A program made the translations under genes and the position numbers. This document shows positions 14,304 to 20,461 of a stretch of 26,520 nucleotides of DNA, one piece after another. Under the pieces are notes generated by a model. The model was given only the letters and a program-made list of their open reading frames with translations. It ran no database searches and was not told where the DNA came from. Source of the stretch: a virus; the IMG/VR virus record IMGVR_UViG_3300036790_000525, positions 1 to 26,520 of that record; one strand, written 5' to 3'. Each line of letters opens with the position of its first letter. Within the stretch, counting starts at the first letter, position 1.

Positions 14304-14811
14304 CGACGTTAAGCGGGGGAGGCTAGACTGACGCGCAAGCACCCATATGTGCTACGAGCAACATCGCGGCACGCGGGACGACACCCGTGGGAGCCTGGGC
14401 ATGAGCACCTCCTGCCGCCGTCGCACGCGATCGGTCGGAGGCCCGAAGCCGGGCTTAAGATGGAGACGAAGGGTCGGGCCCGCTGGCGCAGGCGCGGCGG
14501 AGCGACATCCTGGGCGCAGCGCCGGCGAAGCCTGACTATTCGCTATGCAGCTTTAACGTCGGCCTTCCGGCCACCAGCGGTCCCGGTCGGGGCGGGCGAG
14601 CATCGCGCGCCTGGACCGGGACGGCGCGGCCCGGGCAATCCTCGGGCGCCGCGGCAGGGCCGCAGGCCTAGGGGATGTCCAGGCCGGGTTCCTCACGTTG
14701 GCCAGCCCCCGCAGCGGGAGCGGCAAGTCGGTGTCAGGGGACGCACAACGCACGGTCCGGCGCCGCGGCTCATCGGCCGGCGCTCTGGGGCGCATGTGTG
14801 TCCCCGCCCCG
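14304..14811. other. intergenic leader region, no clear gene
   Basis: About 500 bases upstream of the CII-like gene. On the minus strand at 14402-14352 a 16-codon frame (MPRLPRVSSRVPRCCS) starts five bases after a perfect AGGAGGT site, the best ribosome site in the region and a possible leader peptide. A proline/arginine-rich 88-residue minus frame (14553-14819) overlaps the end of the gene at 14812. A plus-strand frame over about 14580-14810 without a start codon has some protein-like character. None is convincing as a standard gene. A leader RNA or decayed gene would both fit. Confidence 0.35.
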
Positions 14812-15228
14812 TCAGCCATGGGCGACGGCTCCGGGCGGCTCGGCCCGCATCAGCGAGCGGATCAGCGCCACCAGCGCGACCAGCGCGGCGCCGCCCGTCT
14901 CCTCCATGACGCGCTTGAACCAGCGCACGTCGTCGGCCGACAGTGGCTCGGCGCTGGAGATCACCAGGTCGGTGCGCTCGCCGGCGCCCGGCTGCTCGGC
15001 CGCCACCTGGTCGGCGATCCGCGCCAGGCCGTGGCCGATGCGCCGGGCTTCGGCCGGCGTGATGGCGATGTTGGCGCTGAGGTTGATGCGCGCCGTCGCG
15101 GCGATGCGCAGGCTGAGCGTCATCGCCCCGTCGGCGGGGTCGATCGCCATGGTCAGCGCCATCGCCTCAGGCGGCGAGGCCCGTCCCAGCCCGACCAGCA
15201 GCTCTGCCCAGGGCGCGCCGTCGATCAT
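14812..15228 (-). CDS. hypothetical protein, 138 aa
   Basis: Starts MIDGAPWAELLVGLGRASPP. The central part ALTMAIDPADGAMTLSLRIAATARINLSANIAITPAEARRIG is beta-rich, and the C-terminal half is helical with ADDVRWFKRVMEETGG and a hydrophobic LVALVALIRSLM. The ATG at 15228 overlaps the stop of the 29-residue ORF (ATGA). Early gene under the leftward promoter. Function not recognised. Confidence 0.7.
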   Translation of the reverse strand: MIDGAPWAELLVGLGRASPPEAMALTMAIDPADGAMTLSLRIAATARINLSANIAITPAEARRIGHGLARIADQVAAEQPGAGERTDLVISSAEPLSADDVRWFKRVMEETGGAALVALVALIRSLMRAEPPGAVAHG

Positions 15229-15314
15229 GGCGCACGCCGATCGTGGAGGGTGGGGAACGCGCGTCGGCGGAGTCCGAGTCCTAGCGGCTCAACTTGGCCG
15301 CGGCTGAGGTTCAT
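15225..15314 (-). CDS. possible 29-aa ORF in the early left operon
   Basis: ATG at 15314 with GGGAG about ten bases upstream. Reads MNLSRGQVEPLGLGLRRRAF and ends HDRRAP; its TGA overlaps the ATG of the next gene as ATGA. It fills the gap between the zinc-ribbon gene and the 138-residue gene. If the upstream C-tract were one base shorter, the zinc-ribbon frame would also end in ATGA at this start. Confidence 0.45.
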   Translation of the reverse strand: MNLSRGQVEPLGLGLRRRAFPTLHDRRAP

Positions 15315-15338
15315 GGCGGCGCACTCCCGCTCACGCCC

Positions 15339-15527
15339 CTACCCAAAATCGGGGGGGGGGGGTGACGTGGAAAGCCTAAGCCCCGCAGCCACGCGCGCTT
15401 GGCGCAGACCGAGCGGATCCGTCTCGAACCCGCAAAGGGGGCAGTAGCCGTGGCGCAGATCCTCGGGATGCCAGCTCGACCGGCCGCAGGTGGGGCAGAC
15501 GTAGGGCAGCCCGCCGGCGACGCTCAT
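15339..15527 (-). CDS. zinc-ribbon protein, 62 aa, with C12 tract
   Basis: MSVAGGLPYVCPTCGRSSWH then GYCPLCGFETDPLG: two CxxC pairs (about residues 11-14 and 33-36), a rubredoxin-like zinc ribbon. The ATG at 15527 overlaps the stop of the Cro-like gene as ATGA. Near the 3' end a run of 12 C on the coding strand (15351-15362) encodes four prolines, then DFG and a stop. With one C fewer the frame would continue for 12 codons past the tract (PPPPILGRGVSGSAPP) and end in ATGA at the 29-residue ORF. Probably a small DNA- or RNA-binding regulator. Confidence 0.75.
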   Translation of the reverse strand: MSVAGGLPYVCPTCGRSSWHPEDLRHGYCPLCGFETDPLGLRQARVAAGLRLSTSPPPPDFG

Positions 15528-15760
15528 GGCGCGGCCTGGTCGCGGGAAATCTGGCCGATCAGCGCGGCGGCCTTCGGGCAGGTCTCCGCGGCCGGAACCT
15601 GGCCTCCTGACCACGCCTGGATACGCAACGCCAGTCTCAGCGGCATCTCGTCCTTGCCGCTCTCCAGTCGGGAGAAATAGCCCTTGGACCGCAGACCAAG
15701 CTCGGTCGCGGCCTCCTGCTGCGTAAGTCCCCGCTGTTTTCGGTACGATTCGAGCTTCAT
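15524..15760 (-). CDS. Cro-like XRE-family repressor, 78 aa
   Basis: MKLESYRKQRGLTQQEAATELGLRSKGYFSRLESGKDEMPLRLALRIQAW: a classic XRE helix-turn-helix (about residues 5-55), recognition helix near SKGYFSRLE, followed by a short tail. A GTG one codon upstream (15763) could also be used. First gene of the leftward early operon. A promoter with TTGACA at 15795-15800 places the transcript start about 3-7 bases before GTGATG, so the mRNA may be leaderless, which fits the lack of a ribosome site. It would compete with the CI-like protein for the palindromes. Confidence 0.85.
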   Translation of the reverse strand: MKLESYRKQRGLTQQEAATELGLRSKGYFSRLESGKDEMPLRLALRIQAWSGGQVPAAETCPKAAALIGQISRDQAAP

Positions 15761-15771
15761 CACGACTCGCG

Positions 15772-15800
15772 ATCGTTTGGATTTTCCAAACGGATGTCAA
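15772..15800 (-). promoter_or_regulatory. leftward early promoter with embedded operator O1
   Basis: On the minus strand TTGACA (15800-15795) is followed after 17 bases by AACGAT (15777-15772) as a weak -10. The palindrome GTTTGGATTTTCCAAAC (15775-15791) fills the spacer and touches the -10, the usual place for a repressor to block polymerase. The consensus -35 is perfect. The start point and -10 are inferred. Confidence 0.65.
15775..15791. promoter_or_regulatory. operator O1, perfect palindrome
   Basis: GTTTGGA-TTT-TCCAAAC, 7-base arms, 3-base spacer. Two further copies flank the other end of the repressor region (16901-16917 with one mismatch, 16936-16952 with more differences). I saw none elsewhere in the window. 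Likely the binding site of the Cro-like and CI-like proteins. Confidence 0.75.
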
Positions 15801-15860
15801 CCAAGCCGGGTTAAGGAAACCTCTCCGGACTGTCGCGGGCAGTCAGGCGATCATCCGGTG

Positions 15861-16190
15861 ATGGGCGTCGTCCAAGAAGAGGACTGGTATCTTCGGGCGT
15901 GGCTTGCCCACTTTGGCAAGCGCCAGGCCGCGCTGATCAACGAGCTCGGGTGGGACAAAGCAAAGGCCAGCTTCGTTTGGAACGGCCGCCAGCCCTACAA
16001 GCGCAGCCTGGTGAACGAGGTCGCCAGGTGGCTGGGCATCCGGCCGTTCGAGCTGCTGATGCACCCGAGGGACGCGCTAGCGCTGCGCCGGCTGCGTGAG
16101 ACCGCCGTGATGATCGCCGCCGAGGAAGACGGCGTTCCATGGGAAGGTCCCGACGACGAGCCGACCATGCGACGCGCCGGCGGCCGTTAG
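15861..16190 (+). CDS. CI-like HTH repressor, 109 aa
   Basis: MGVVQEEDWYLRAWLAHFGKRQAALINELGWDKAKASFVWNGRQPYKRSLVNEVARWLGIRPFELLMHP: a helix-turn-helix domain of the short repressor type common in alphaproteobacterial prophages (about residues 9-70), followed by LALRRLRETAVMIAAEEDG, a helical dimer region. No protease-like C-terminal domain (no LexA/CI Ser-Lys cleavage module), so induction must work otherwise. The ATG at 15861 has a GTG one codon earlier (15858); the ribosome site is weak. Transcribed away from the Cro-like gene and followed after 7 bases by the BRCT gene, almost certainly in one unit. Confidence 0.8.
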   Translation: MGVVQEEDWYLRAWLAHFGKRQAALINELGWDKAKASFVWNGRQPYKRSLVNEVARWLGIRPFELLMHPRDALALRRLRETAVMIAAEEDGVPWEGPDDEPTMRRAGGR

Positions 16191-16197
16191 GCCCGCT

Positions 16198-16893
16198 ATG
16201 GGGCTGCTGATCCTCCTCATCGTCTTCGTGGTCCTGGTCTACATGGCCGCACGAATCGCCTTCGGCGGGGCGAAGCCGCCTCCGTCTCGCCCTCCCCTGC
16301 CGCCGCCCGTCGACATACACGAAGAGGTACGGGCCGTGGTCCGCCAGCTGGCCGACGGTGTGCAGGAAGATCGCGAGGAGCTTGCGTCGGCCATGCAGGA
16401 GTTCCGCGAGGCTGCAACCGCCGCCCAACGGTCAGCCGCAGCCCTCGCAGCCGCGGCAGCTGAACGGTCGTTCGCCCCGGGCAAGCCCCCAAGGCCGAGC
16501 CCGCGAACCGAGCTGCGCCAGGTCCTCGAGCACAAGGCCGCACCGCCGAATCAGTCGGAGCGTCTCGGCTACTGGACGACGCCGCCCGTCCCGATCGTCG
16601 AAGACGCGACGATCCTTGCCCGCGTCAGGGCGCTGAATGAGCTCGGCCAGCGCGCCGAGATCTGTTTCACCGGCTGGACCGACGAGGAGAAGGAAGAAAT
16701 GCGTGCCCAGGCCGAGGCGATCGGCCTCACCTTCCGCCACGACGTCGCCCATCACCTGACGTTCATCTGCGTCGGCAAGACGCCCGGCGCGAAGAAGCTG
16801 GAGAAAGCCGCCGAGCAGGGCGTCGCCGTGATCAGCGGCGACCAATTCGACCGCGTGGTCTGCGGCAACGAGGCCAAAGACATACCCTTCTGA
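16198..16893 (+). CDS. membrane-anchored coiled-coil protein with C-terminal BRCT-like domain
   Basis: 231 residues. Residues 2-20 (GLLILLIVFVVLVYMAARI) form one membrane helix; 24-38 is a proline-rich linker; 40-92 is a long Ala/Glu/Arg helix, likely a coiled coil. Residues 150-222 read QRAEICFTGWTDEEKEEM and CVGKTPGAKKLEKAAEQG, then VAVISGDQFDRVV, the strand-helix order of a BRCT domain: an FTG turn, an IG in place of the GG, a Thr-Pro-Gly-x-Lys-Lys loop and Ile-Ser-x-x-x-Phe at the end. BRCT domains bind phosphopeptides or DNA ends and occur in bacterial NAD ligases. Anchoring to the membrane, with the domain on the cytoplasmic side, is unusual. Cotranscribed with the repressor, so probably expressed in the lysogen. 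Confidence 0.75.
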   Translation: MGLLILLIVFVVLVYMAARIAFGGAKPPPSRPPLPPPVDIHEEVRAVVRQLADGVQEDREELASAMQEFREAATAAQRSAAALAAAAAERSFAPGKPPRPSPRTELRQVLEHKAAPPNQSERLGYWTTPPVPIVEDATILARVRALNELGQRAEICFTGWTDEEKEEMRAQAEAIGLTFRHDVAHHLTFICVGKTPGAKKLEKAAEQGVAVISGDQFDRVVCGNEAKDIPF

Positions 16894-16900
16894 GGGTATG
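16881..16900 (+). terminator. hairpin spanning the BRCT gene stop codon
   Basis: CATACCC (16881-16887), loop TTCTGA holding the TGA stop, GGGTATG (16894-16900). A T-containing stretch (TTGGATTTT) follows. Probably ends the repressor-BRCT transcript just before the rightward operators. Confidence 0.55.
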
Positions 16901-16917
16901 GCTTGGATTTTCCAAAC
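16901..16917. promoter_or_regulatory. operator O2
   Basis: GCTTGGATTTTCCAAAC, one mismatch from O1. Lies upstream of the rightward -35 element at 16926 and right after the hairpin at the end of the BRCT gene. Confidence 0.65.
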
Positions 16918-16925
16918 TTAGCGAC

Positions 16926-16952
16926 TTGACCTCCAGTTTGGAATAATCAAAC
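16926..16952 (+). promoter_or_regulatory. rightward early promoter with operator O3
   Basis: TTGACC (16926-16931), then TCCA, then GTTTGGAATAATCAAAC (16936-16952). The order -35, TCC, palindrome copies the leftward promoter almost base for base, which is good evidence for a second, repressor-controlled early promoter. The -10 is not clear (AAACTT at 17 bases is the best candidate). It would drive the 16-gene plus-strand operon. Confidence 0.6.
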
Positions 16953-16954
16953 TT

Positions 16955-17059
16955 CCGAATCGGTCCCCCGGGCCGGTTCGGCTGGCGATGTCGTCAAGGG
17001 CTTCTAGGACGTAAGCCCTGGAGCCGCCTCGGGGGACGCTTCGCAAGGAGGCGTCCTCA
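16955..17059 (+). promoter_or_regulatory. structured 5' leader of the early right operon
   Basis: Two hairpins: AGGGCTT (16997-17003) with AAGCCCT (17013-17019), and GGGGACGC (17032-17039) with GCGTCCTC (17051-17058, one G-U pair). The second encloses the ribosome site AAGGAGG (17045-17051) in its loop and stem base, immediately before the ATG at 17060. This may be a site of translational control or antitermination for the whole operon. Confidence 0.5.
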
Positions 17060-17410
17060 ATGCCGGTCTCGCCCACAGCGGCAGCCCACCCCACCCCCGC
17101 CGCCCGGCTCGACGCCGCCGCGGCCCTTTGGCTGGCCGAGGCGGCCGCCAGGGCGCAGGCGCTCAGCGCCGACGGCGCCAGCCTCTACATCGCGCTGAAG
17201 CCCGACCGCTTCGTCGTCCACGGCGTGCGCGGCGAGCGCTCGGCGATGCGCGAGGCGCTGTTCGCCGCCGCCGAGCCGCTCGACTCCAACCTGCTGGTCG
17301 CCGCGGTGATCGCCGTCGCCCACCAGCTGGCGGTCGGCCACACGCCGCCGCGGCCGCGCCGCCTCCCCGCCTGGTCGCGCCCCCCGCGCCGGCTGAGGGC
17401 CGTGTCTTGA
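17060..17410 (+). CDS. hypothetical protein, 116 aa, first early right gene
   Basis: MPVSPTAAAHPTPAARLDAAAALWLAEAAARAQAL..., Ala-rich helix, then SLYIALKPDRFVVHGVRGERSAM (beta-rich), helix LLVAAVIAVAHQLAV, basic proline-rich tail. The strongest ribosome site of the operon (AAGGAGG) precedes the ATG. Stop overlaps the next start (TTGA). Unknown function. Confidence 0.75.
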   Translation: MPVSPTAAAHPTPAARLDAAAALWLAEAAARAQALSADGASLYIALKPDRFVVHGVRGERSAMREALFAAAEPLDSNLLVAAVIAVAHQLAVGHTPPRPRRLPAWSRPPRRLRAVS

Positions 17411-17721
17411 GCCTGCCCGCCGACGTCATCGAGCAGGCCACCGCCGACAAGGACGGCCGCCGCCTCGCCGCACGGCTGTTCGCCCAATTGGGCCTGGCCG
17501 ACGGCGCCCTGAGCATCCCGCGGCTGGAGGCAGAGCTGGCCGTCGCGATGGCGCTCAGCGCCGGCGCCGACATCGAGGCGGCCCACCACATGGGCGAGCG
17601 TCATTGCCGCGTCTGCGGCTGCACCCAGCTCACCGCCTGCCGCGGCCCTGACGGTCCGTGCGCCTGGGTCCCTGGCGAAGACCTCTGCACCGTCTGCGCC
17701 GCCTTTCCGGAGCCGGTATGA
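17407..17721 (+). CDS. cysteine-rich small phage protein, 104 aa
   Basis: TTG start overlapping the previous stop. N-terminal helical part (SLPADVIEQATADKDGRR, LEAELAVAMALSAG), then HCRVCGCTQLTACRGPDG, PCAW and LCTVCAAF: a cysteine-rich end of the type CxxCGCTxxxACxxxxGxCxW...LCxxC, often found in phage accessory proteins and probably zinc-binding. Stop overlaps the ParB-like start as ATGA. Confidence 0.75.
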   Translation: MSLPADVIEQATADKDGRRLAARLFAQLGLADGALSIPRLEAELAVAMALSAGADIEAAHHMGERHCRVCGCTQLTACRGPDGPCAWVPGEDLCTVCAAFPEPV

Positions 17722-19202
17722 CCCAGGCCCTCACCAGCCAGGCGCTGACGCACGCCGACATGCTGCGCTGGCTGCGCGAGCGTCCCGGCGGCGCGGCCGC
17801 CGGCGAGATCGCCGCGGCGCTGCAGCTGGACCGTTCCAACCTGCGCCGCGACTTAGGCCGCCTGCAGGCCGAGAAGCACCTCGACGTCGAGGGCGACGGC
17901 ATGTCGGCCAAGGTGGCGCTGGCGGCCCGCGGCCGCGCCGCGCTCGACATCCTCGACGGCCGCGAGCGCCGCGTCGGCGACATCGCCGGCATCCCCTGGC
18001 GCCAGATCGGCGCCAACCCGCACAACCCGCGCAAGACCTTCGAGGACATCGAGGAGCTTGCCGACCTCATCGAGGCGAAGGGCCTGCTGCAGAACCTCGT
18101 GGTCAACCCGGCGACGCCCGAGCAGCTGGCGGCCGAGCCGGCCTACACCCACTACGTCAACGCCGGCGAGCGCCGCCATCGGGCGATCGGCCTGCTGGTG
18201 AAGCTCGGCCGCCGGCCGCCCGACTGGCCGGTGCCCTGCAGCGTCAAGACGCTGGACCAGCTGGCCCAGCGCGAGGTCGCGCTGCTGGAGAACCTAAGCC
18301 AACGCGCCCTGCCGGCCATGGACGAGGCGCGCGCCTTCGCCGAGCTGCGCGACGACTTCCAGCTCTCCACCGAACAGATCGCCGACCGCGCCGGCTGCAC
18401 CCTGCGCAACGTGCAGTACCGCCTGCAGCTGCTGCAGCTGTCCCCCGAGGATCAGGCCGCGGTCGCGGCCAAGACCCTGAAGCTCGAGGACGCCCGCGCC
18501 AAGCTGGCCACCCCGCGCGAGCCGAAAGCCGCCGCGCCGCCGGCGCTGGAGGGCGAGGTCGGGCTGTTCGACGAGGACGAGGAAGCCGCTGCGCCCTCTG
18601 CTCCCCCGGCGGGGGAGCTGTCGGCGCAGCCGACTGAGGGGGCCTACGGCCTCGGGCGCATTCGCAAACTGCTCGATGCCGACCCGCCGCCGGCGCGCGA
18701 GATCCGCGCGGCGCCCGAGCCGCCGGCGCCGGTGATCGTGCAAAAGCCGGTGCTGGCGATCGGCCCGGCGTCGCTGCGCTACGAGGGCGCGATCGACGTG
18801 CTGCGCGTCATCGCCGAGCACCCGGGCCAGTCGGTCGGCGCCATGTGGTCGGCTTGCGGCCTCCACGGCATGACCCAGAGCGCCATCCGCCGGCGCATCC
18901 GCGGCTTCGAGGGCGACGGCCTGGTCACCGCCTACCCGGGCCGCCTGACCGACGCCGGCAAGGCCCAGCTGGCCGCGATCGACGCCGCCATGGCCGCACC
19001 GAAGTCGCCATGGCCGGCGCCGTCCGTCACCCGTGAGGCGGCGATCGCCGCGGCCGAGGGGCGCCTGGCCAAGGCCCGCGACGCCCTGCGCGAGGGCGAG
19101 CCGCTCATCACCGACATCCGCCGTGTCGCCCACGCCGAGTGCTGGGCGCCCGCGCCGGCGGCCGACTTCCTGGAGCTGGTGCTGGAGGCGCTGCGCGCAT
19201 GA
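17718..19202 (+). CDS. ParB-like nuclease/partition-type protein with winged-helix ends
   Basis: 494 residues. Residues about 10-75: a winged helix (LRWLRERPGGAAAGEIAAAL, LQLDRSNLRRDLGRLQAE). ParB domain about 88-250: WRQIGANPHNPRKTFEDIEELADLIEAKGLLQNLVV (box I-like), GERRHRA at 150-156 (box II, CTP/phosphate site), ENLSQRALPAMDEARAFAEL at 191-210 (box III), then a HTH (LSTEQIADRAGCTLRNVQYRLQLLQLS). A Pro/Ala linker with an acidic patch near 280-345. A second winged helix about 352-420 (YEGAIDVLRVIAEHPGQ...). No ParA is present, so a transcription or DNA-clamp role is more likely than plasmid-style partition. Confidence 0.88.
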   Translation: MTQALTSQALTHADMLRWLRERPGGAAAGEIAAALQLDRSNLRRDLGRLQAEKHLDVEGDGMSAKVALAARGRAALDILDGRERRVGDIAGIPWRQIGANPHNPRKTFEDIEELADLIEAKGLLQNLVVNPATPEQLAAEPAYTHYVNAGERRHRAIGLLVKLGRRPPDWPVPCSVKTLDQLAQREVALLENLSQRALPAMDEARAFAELRDDFQLSTEQIADRAGCTLRNVQYRLQLLQLSPEDQAAVAAKTLKLEDARAKLATPREPKAAAPPALEGEVGLFDEDEEAAAPSAPPAGELSAQPTEGAYGLGRIRKLLDADPPPAREIRAAPEPPAPVIVQKPVLAIGPASLRYEGAIDVLRVIAEHPGQSVGAMWSACGLHGMTQSAIRRRIRGFEGDGLVTAYPGRLTDAGKAQLAAIDAAMAAPKSPWPAPSVTREAAIAAAEGRLAKARDALREGEPLITDIRRVAHAECWAPAPAADFLELVLEALRA

Positions 19203-19282
19203 GCTGGGGCCCCATCATCCTGCTGGTCTTCGTCGTCATCGTCGTGGCGGCCTTCCTCACCGGCCCGGCCGACCGCGGATGA
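19199..19282 (+). CDS. 27-aa single-helix membrane peptide
   Basis: MSWGPIILLVFVVIVVAAFL followed by TGPADRG: one membrane helix and nothing else. The ATG overlaps the ParB-like stop and its TGA overlaps the next start (both ATGA), which argues strongly that it is translated. Possibly a membrane-active peptide; function unknown. Confidence 0.6.
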   Translation: MSWGPIILLVFVVIVVAAFLTGPADRG

Positions 19283-19536
19283 GCGACGCGGCCGCCATCA
19301 CCGGCGTCGAGCCCACCCGCGCCGAGCACCTGCAGTGGGCCAAGGCCCGGGCGCTGGCCGCCGTCGACGCCGACCCCGCGCCGCGCAGCCTCTACGAGGC
19401 GGCCGCGCAGTTCTACGTCGACCTCTCCAGGCGCCCGGAGACCAGCGTCCACATCTTCGTCGGCGCCCGCGGCATGCGGCTGGGCTGGGCCGGCGAAGCG
19501 AACGCCGTTCGCCAATGGATCGAGGGCTTCGAGTGA
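19279..19536 (+). CDS. hypothetical protein, 85 aa
   Basis: MSDAAAITGVEPTRAEHLQWAKARALAAVDADPAPRSLYEAAAQFYVDLSRRPETSVHIFVGARGMRLGWAGEANAVRQWIEGFE in outline: an N-terminal helix with an acidic end, then a beta segment and a C-terminal helix. Starts by ATGA overlap with the micropeptide. Ends by GTGA overlap with the next gene. Contains a copy of the palindrome GCGAACGCCGTTCGC (19499-19513). Unknown function. Confidence 0.75.
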   Translation: MSDAAAITGVEPTRAEHLQWAKARALAAVDADPAPRSLYEAAAQFYVDLSRRPETSVHIFVGARGMRLGWAGEANAVRQWIEGFE

Positions 19537-19781
19537 AGAACAAGCTGGCCGACCTCAACAACCACCTCTTCGCCCAGCTGGAGCGGCTATCCGAAGAGGA
19601 CATGAGCGCCGAGAAGATCGAGACGGAGGCCAAGCGGGCCGACGCCATCGTCGCGCTGTCGGAGCAGATCCTTCGCGGCGCCGACCTCAACCTCAAGGCC
19701 GTGCACATCGTCGCCAACCACGGCGACCGCTTCCGGCCAATGCTGCCGTCACTCGGAAAAAGCTCGGGAGACGCGGAATGA
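19533..19781 (+). CDS. small helical phage protein, 82 aa
   Basis: Begins MKNKLADLNNHLFAQLERLSE and has DADAIVALSEQILRG-like helical content to LNLKAVHIVANHG. The opening NKLADLNNHLFAQLERL is a familiar start of a small phage protein of unknown role. GTG start overlapping the upstream stop; ATGA overlap with the HNH gene downstream. Confidence 0.75.
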   Translation: MKNKLADLNNHLFAQLERLSEEDMSAEKIETEAKRADAIVALSEQILRGADLNLKAVHIVANHGDRFRPMLPSLGKSSGDAE

Positions 19782-20461
19782 GCAGGGGCGCGCCGATCCG
19801 CTACAGCGCCGCCGAGATGGCGTGGCTGGAGGTCAACCGCCTGCTGCCGATCGGCGAATACCATCGCGCGTTCTGCGAAGCCTTCCGACGCACCACTGTC
19901 GCCGCGGCGAACCTGCACGCGCTGCGAAAGCGCAAGGGCTGGAGGACCGGCCGCACGGGCCAGTTCGCCAAGGGGGCCGTGCCGGTCAACAAAGGCCGGC
20001 GGTGCCCCGACGGGACCGGTGGCCGGCACCCGAACGCGGTGCGCACGCACTTCCGGCCCGGGGCGCGAACGGGCCGGGCCGCCAAGCTCTACAAGCCGAT
20101 CGGCGCCGAGCGCCTGAGCAAGGGCGGCTATCTGGAGCGGAAGATCCACGACGGCCTGCCGCTGCAATCCCGCTGGCGCGCCGTCCACCTGATCCGCTGG
20201 GAGGCGGCCAACGGCCCCGTCCCTGACGGCCACTGCCTGAAGTGCCTGGACGGCCAGCGCGCCAACACCGACCCGGCGAACTGGCTGCCGATCCCGCGCG
20301 GGCTGCTGCCGCGCCTCAACGGCGGCCCCGCCAAGTCGTTCATGGCCTACGACGAGGCGTCGCCTGAAGTACGGCCTGCGCTCCTCAGCATCGCCAGGCT
20401 CGACCATCGCGCCCGCGCCTCGAGGAAGGCCGCGGCCCGCACGACCGAGAGCGCCAGCTGA
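19778..20461 (+). CDS. HNH endonuclease of the homing-type group
   Basis: 227 residues. N-terminal HTH-like part (YSAAEMAWLEVNRLLPIGEYHRAFC, RRTTVAAANLHALRKRKGW), basic linker, and the HNH-like domain at about 115-195: WRAVHLIRWEAANGPVPDGHCLKCLDG (H near 137) and ANTDPANWLPIPRGLLPRLNGG (N, then the closing Asn). Domain order resembles mobile HNH nucleases found in phages. Unlike the one beside the terminase it lies in the early operon and may be a free-standing homing nuclease. Start ATGA-coupled; stop overlaps the next ATG by one base. Confidence 0.85.
   Translation: MSRGAPIRYSAAEMAWLEVNRLLPIGEYHRAFCEAFRRTTVAAANLHALRKRKGWRTGRTGQFAKGAVPVNKGRRCPDGTGGRHPNAVRTHFRPGARTGRAAKLYKPIGAERLSKGGYLERKIHDGLPLQSRWRAVHLIRWEAANGPVPDGHCLKCLDGQRANTDPANWLPIPRGLLPRLNGGPAKSFMAYDEASPEVRPALLSIARLDHRARASRKAAARTTESAS

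Noticed and set aside
14347-14535. Plus-strand 62-residue frame with a possible inner start at 14401
   Set aside because: Arg/Gly-rich, weak start context, no coupling to a neighbour.
14553-14819. Minus-strand 88-residue frame after the 138-residue gene
   Set aside because: Overlaps the upstream stop, but is almost entirely Pro/Arg/Ala with no recognisable segment. Kept only as a note in the leader region.
17128-17406. Upstream extension of the cysteine-rich 104-residue gene
   Set aside because: It overlaps the first gene of the operon in another frame; the TTGA overlap gives a consistent start.
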